Below, in pieces: positions 53,245 to 55,897 of a DNA stretch of 55,897 nt (the stretch's first letter is position 1; each line of letters begins with the position of its first letter). The stretch is taken from positions 1 to 55,897 of the forward strand of contig NZ_QNRC01000028.1 of the NCBI RefSeq assembly GCF_003709565.1, read 5' to 3'. Both the position numbers and the translations under genes were made by a program. Under the pieces are notes generated by a model that searched no databases, was not told where the DNA came from, and saw nothing but the letters and a program-made list of their open reading frames with translations. Source of the DNA: Paracoccus sigandri. GTDB lineage: Bacteria > Pseudomonadota > Alphaproteobacteria > Rhodobacterales > Rhodobacteraceae.

Positions 53245-53288
53245 AGTATCGCGACAGTTAATGTATCTGTCAATAAATAATATATTAT
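53245..53288 (-). promoter_or_regulatory. Hydroxylase promoter with operator block, site 2
   Basis: On the minus strand TTGACA (53273-53268) and GATACT (53250-53245) are 17 bases apart. The palindrome ATAATATATTAT at 53277-53288 lies upstream of the -35. The 21-bp block 53268-53288 is identical to 50692-50712 and in the same place relative to its promoter, which is strong evidence for co-regulation of the two transcription units. Confidence 0.75.
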
Positions 53289-53380
53289 ACTTGTGTTGCT
53301 TTGCCTGGTTCGCCCGTCTCTCGCGGCGTCCGGGCGTGAGCCGTAAACTTTGCCTATGCCGGCCTGGATGCGGTCATGAC

Positions 53381-53404
53381 GGCAGCGGCCCAGGCGCCGC
53401 TGCC
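53381..53404 (-). terminator. Hairpin after the small minus-strand gene
   Basis: A perfect 9-bp stem (GGCAGCGGC 53381-53389 with its complement 53396-53404) and 6-base loop, starting 10 bases beyond the stop of the small gene at 53415. No T tract follows on the minus strand (GTCATGACC). Confidence 0.45.
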
Positions 53405-53414
53405 GGCGGGCAGG

Positions 53415-53621
53415 TCAGTACTGCCGCTCGAGGCGCTCCGCGCGGGCCACGTAGTCGATCCAGCCGGCAGCGACCTCCGCGTCCAGGGCCAGCAGGCGTT
53501 CGTATTCCGACCGGTTGTGCGATATGGCGGCGTCGATGTCGGCCTGCGTGAGCGGCGCTTCCCAATCGGCGGCGGCCCGGGGCTGCTCCTCCTCCGTCAT
53601 CGTCGCCGCGCGTTGGCCCAT
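53415..53621 (-). CDS. Small acidic protein of unknown function
   Basis: 68 residues from ATG 53621; ATG 53600 (61 residues) or a TTG at 53684 (89 residues with a hydrophobic front) are alternatives. The body is acidic and helical: LTQADIDAAISHNRSEYE and DAEVAAGWIDYVARAERLE. A -10-like TATACT (minus strand, 53656-53651) lies 30 bp before the listed start and a hairpin follows the stop, which supports a real gene. I recognise no family. It stands alone between the catabolic island and the IS elements. Confidence 0.45.
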   Translation of the reverse strand: MGQRAATMTEEEQPRAAADWEAPLTQADIDAAISHNRSEYERLLALDAEVAAGWIDYVARAERLERQY

Positions 53622-53807
53622 CCGCGACGGGCGGCCCTTGGATCGGGACAAGTATAAAAGACAGAAAATCACGGCTGGCAACAAGGGAAACGGGGCCGGC
53701 GCACTGCAGCGCGGGAAAGGAAAGGGATGGCTCTAGTCGGGCGGCGGTCGCAACTCTTCTCGCAGGCCACTCTTCCACGACTAATCAGTCGGTTCTGAAC
53801 AACGCGG

Positions 53808-55144
53808 TTATGCCGCGCGGGGCGTCCGAAGTGATCCGTCAGCGCCCCCGATGATGGCGCGGATGAAGCGGATGACGAGAGCCCAAAGAGCCCTGATATG
53901 GGCGAAGATCTTTCGGATATTGTGGCCGCAGGCGCAGAGCACGGCGAAGATGGCATCGCCGATCCGGCCCTTGAGGGGACATCTGGTCAACCGCCCGTCC
54001 GATTTCATGTGCCCGATTTCGGGTTCGATGGCGCTGCGTCGCTTGAGGAGCTTCGCCCGCGCCGGTGTAATACCGCGCCGCTGACGGCTGATCAGGACCT
54101 GGGCGATCTCTGCGCCATGTCCGCGACAACCGCGGTCCACGACGGCCAGGCTGGGCCTCGTGTCAGTCAGGATCTCGACCTGCTCCAGCGCTGGCGCCAG
54201 GGTGTGGCCGTCATAAGGATTGCCCGGAAAGCTGCGGGCGCCCACCACGAAGCCGCCGTCAAGGGTGGTGGCAAGGCTGACCTTGGTGCCGAATTCGTAG
54301 CGCACCCGTGCCTTGCCCTTGGAGATGCGATCGACCTCGGGCTCGTGCAGGGAATAGATCTTGTCGCGGCTCTTCGGTCCCTGCTCCAGCAGGCGGCCGA
54401 CCAGCCAGAGGGCGTCCAGAACCCTCTCGCGCAAGGGGCTCGGTGGGATTTCCTGCAGGTGGCGGCGCAGATCGCGGCGCACCCGGCCGACATGACCCCT
54501 GAGCTGGCGCAGCGCCTTGCGCATGCGTTTGAACTGACGGGCATGGGCGTAACGGCCGACCTGGACCGCCAGGCGCGGCGCAAGGCGGGCGTAGCTTTCG
54601 ATCCCGGCCTGCTTCGCCAGGCCCACCAGCAGGGGCCGGGGCCGCTCGTAAAGACGGGCGTCTGTCGGATGGGCGATGTTCTTCTCCATCACCGTCGTAT
54701 CGACGGCCACCCGTTTCAGGGCATTGTCGGTGATCGTCCCCGAGAAGCGCCCGGCTTCGATGGTCTTGGTCAGAGGCCATTCTACGCCTTCTTCACCGAT
54801 CCGCTTGCGCCAGCGCACCAGCGATGAGGGATCAATCGGCGGGCGGTGCTGAAAGAAGGTCTCACCGGTGAAATGCTGATCATATGGGTTTCCACCCAGC
54901 GGGCAACAACCGCCTCGTCCGACAGCTTGAAGGCGTGCTGCAGATACATCAGCCCGGCGACCAGGCGTGGCGATGTTGCCGGGCGGCCCGTCGTCGAGGG
55001 GAAGAGCCCGGCCCATTCCCGCGCGAAGCACTCCCAATCGATCAGAGCTGCAAGCTTCACCAGCTCATGGCGCAGATCGATCATGTCCACCAGTCGGGGA
55101 CGTAGAAGGTCATCCTGTTCGGGCGCGCGGGATTGGGGCTTCAT
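53808..55144 (-). pseudogene. IS5-family transposase with a one-base frameshift
   Basis: The first part from ATG 55144 reads DLLRPRLVDMIDLRHELVK and RLVAGLMYLQHAFKLSDEAV up to ARWVE at about 54890. The rest continues in another frame: NPYDQHFTGETFFQHRPPID, then VDTTVMEKNIAHPTDARLYE, VVDRGCRGHG and the RRSAIEPEIGHMKSDGR block near the C-terminus, all typical of IS5-type DDE transposases. One base is missing in the sequence GTGGAAACCCAT; adding one A restores the frame. So the copy is broken, or it uses a -1 frameshift there. Confidence 0.85.
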
Positions 55145-55157
55145 GGATGATCGGAAT

Positions 55158-55195
55158 TTGCAGGGTTTCTGGGGCCAGATTACGAAACCCTGCAA
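55158..55195. repeat. Subterminal inverted repeat upstream of the transposase
   Basis: TTGCAGGGTTTC (55158-55169) is matched by GAAACCCTGCAA (55184-55195), 12 bp perfect with a 14-base centre. It lies between the IS end and the transposase start, where such hairpins often block transposase expression from outside transcripts. The pairing is seen; the role is inferred. Confidence 0.6.
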
Positions 55196-55395
55196 CCCAG
55201 TGCCAACAAAACAGACCGATCTTCGCATAATATCAAGACGTTGCACGTTGCTCAGGGGCGACTATGGAGGGCGCGGGTGCGCTGCAAGAAGGAAAGCACA
55301 AGACGCGCATCCCTCCTGGTGCGGAGATCATAAAAAGAGATTTCTATCTGGACGACATGATGTGCGGCTGCAGTGAAAGGCTGAAGCCCATTAGG

Positions 55396-55897
55396 TCATG
55401 TTGACAAATGGCGCAGCCATAGCCTGATGCAGGGCACATCGACGAACCCGAGGAAACTGTCTGCGGTTTTATCGTAGCGGGTTGCCAGCCGCCGGCTGTT
55501 CTTGAGCTTGTCGAGTGAGCCCGTGAACGCCACCGGTTCGAGAGAACGGGCGAACGCGCTCGACCATGTTCCGCAGCGTGTAGATGGTCATGTCGACGGC
55601 CTTGCGTACCTTGTTCTTGCGCATCGGTATCATCGGCAGGGCGTTGCGGTTCTCGATATCTTCTCGAATTTTATCAGAGCCATGGCCCCTGTCAGCGACC
55701 AGAACGGCGGGCTGCGGCAGGTTGTCGGCCATCACCAGGTCATAGCCGGTGTAGTCGGAATCCTGTCCCAGCGTGATCTCGGTTCTCATCGGGAGGCCAG
55801 CGCCGTTGACGCGGAGATGGATCTTGGTCGAGAAGTGGAAGGTGGTCCAGAAAACGATCCGGCGGATCGTTTTCCCACCGGACGCTCTCGAACGGCC
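55396..55897 (-). pseudogene. IS5-family (IS427-like) transposase, disrupted and cut by the window edge
   Basis: The C-terminal part reads KIHLRVNGAGLPM, RTEITLGQDSDYTGYDLVMA, PAVLVADRGHGSDKI, PMIPMRKNKVRKAVD and YTLRNMVER in one frame. Then, after an extra segment of about 40 bases (around 55522-55565), LDKLKNSRRLATRYDKTADS and GFVDVPCIRLWLRHLST follow in another frame to the stop at 55396. Intact relatives run VERCFNKLKNSRR without the insert. The 5' end is also odd, with a palindrome at 55850-55874. The gene cannot make a normal transposase. Confidence 0.8.
55850..55874. repeat. Perfect 12-bp palindrome inside the IS remnant
   Basis: GAAAACGATCCG (55850-55861), a single centre base G55862, and the exact complement at 55863-55874. 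It falls where the transposase reading frame is disturbed, so it looks like a secondary insertion or a duplicated end of another small element rather than part of the gene. Confidence 0.55.

Larger units (their letters stand above)
53791..55217 (-). mobile_element. IS5-family insertion sequence (damaged copy)
   Basis: Contains one transposase gene on the minus strand. The outer ends GGTTCTGAACAAC (53791) and, read from the other side, GGTCTGTTTTGTTG (55217) are weakly similar and may be the degenerate terminal repeats; I could not find a clear target duplication, so the borders are approximate. A 12-bp inverted repeat lies inside the right end (separate entry). Confidence 0.6.

Noticed and set aside
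55264..55404. A 46-codon plus-strand frame containing DFYLDDMM, like a reverse-transcriptase YxDD box
   Set aside because: Far too short, no other reverse-transcriptase motif, no ribosome site, and it overlaps the end of an IS transposase. A chance match.
1..55897. CRISPR arrays, tRNA or rRNA genes, phage genes
   Set aside because: No regularly spaced repeats, cloverleaf-like units or rRNA signatures were seen on either strand, and no integrase or phage structural genes.

Overview
The window looks like a chromosomal segment of a high-GC alphaproteobacterium. Rhodobacteraceae, and Paracoccus or a close relative, fits best. The grounds are the strong G/C bias at third codon positions, a coiled-coil gene followed by zapA, a glcDEF operon, an Hsp20 gene with a ROSE-type leader, and the abundance of TRAP transporters, VOC enzymes and IS5-family elements. 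The genus is an inference. No rRNA, tRNA or CRISPR array was seen.

Positions 1-12.4 kb read as ordinary chromosome. They hold a coiled-coil gene and zapA, a small lipoprotein, an alpha/beta hydrolase, an MFS exporter, a DUF599 membrane protein, a DUF465 protein, the glycolate oxidase operon glcDEF, an Hsp20 chaperone behind a heat-shock promoter and an RNA-thermometer leader, a GlcG/HbpS-like secreted protein, and a two-component system. At 12.6-13.9 kb the chromosome is scarred: a heavily decayed RND efflux gene ends at a short IS-end-like sequence beside a lower-GC patch.

Positions 13.9-53.3 kb form a catabolic island that appears devoted to aromatic compounds. (a) TetR, a Rieske oxygenase, its reductase and a xylose-isomerase-like TIM-barrel protein. 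(b) The end of a protocatechuate/gallate-type meta route (4-oxalomesaconate tautomerase and CHA aldolase), next to a chain of gene stumps: half a catechol 2,3-dioxygenase, the tail of a DUF1932 dehydrogenase, a LysR without its effector domain, and a beheaded TRAP permease. (c) One complete and one damaged TRAP transporter, followed by an SDR, hydrolase, amidohydrolase, aldehyde dehydrogenase and flavin monooxygenase. (d) A fumarylacetoacetase-family hydrolase, a SnoaL protein, an Lrp regulator and an FMN reductase. (e) A complete pyruvate dehydrogenase operon of the homodimeric AceE type. (f) A secreted arylsulfatase with its formylglycine-generating enzyme, bracketed by two near-identical VOC genes, then a flavin monooxygenase and LysR. 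(g) A GntR gene between an extradiol dioxygenase/FAH pair and an MhpA-like hydroxylase; both sets carry the same 21-bp promoter/operator block.

A working model (inference) is that TRAP carriers import small carboxylates or aromatics, the sulfatase frees phenols from sulfate esters, and the hydroxylases and Rieske oxygenase make catechols. Extradiol enzymes and FAH hydrolases then open and cut the ring, aldolase steps give pyruvate and oxaloacetate, and the local PDH turns pyruvate into acetyl-CoA.

From 53.4 kb to the end there is a small unknown gene and two damaged IS5-family elements, one with a one-base frameshift and one disrupted and cut by the window edge.
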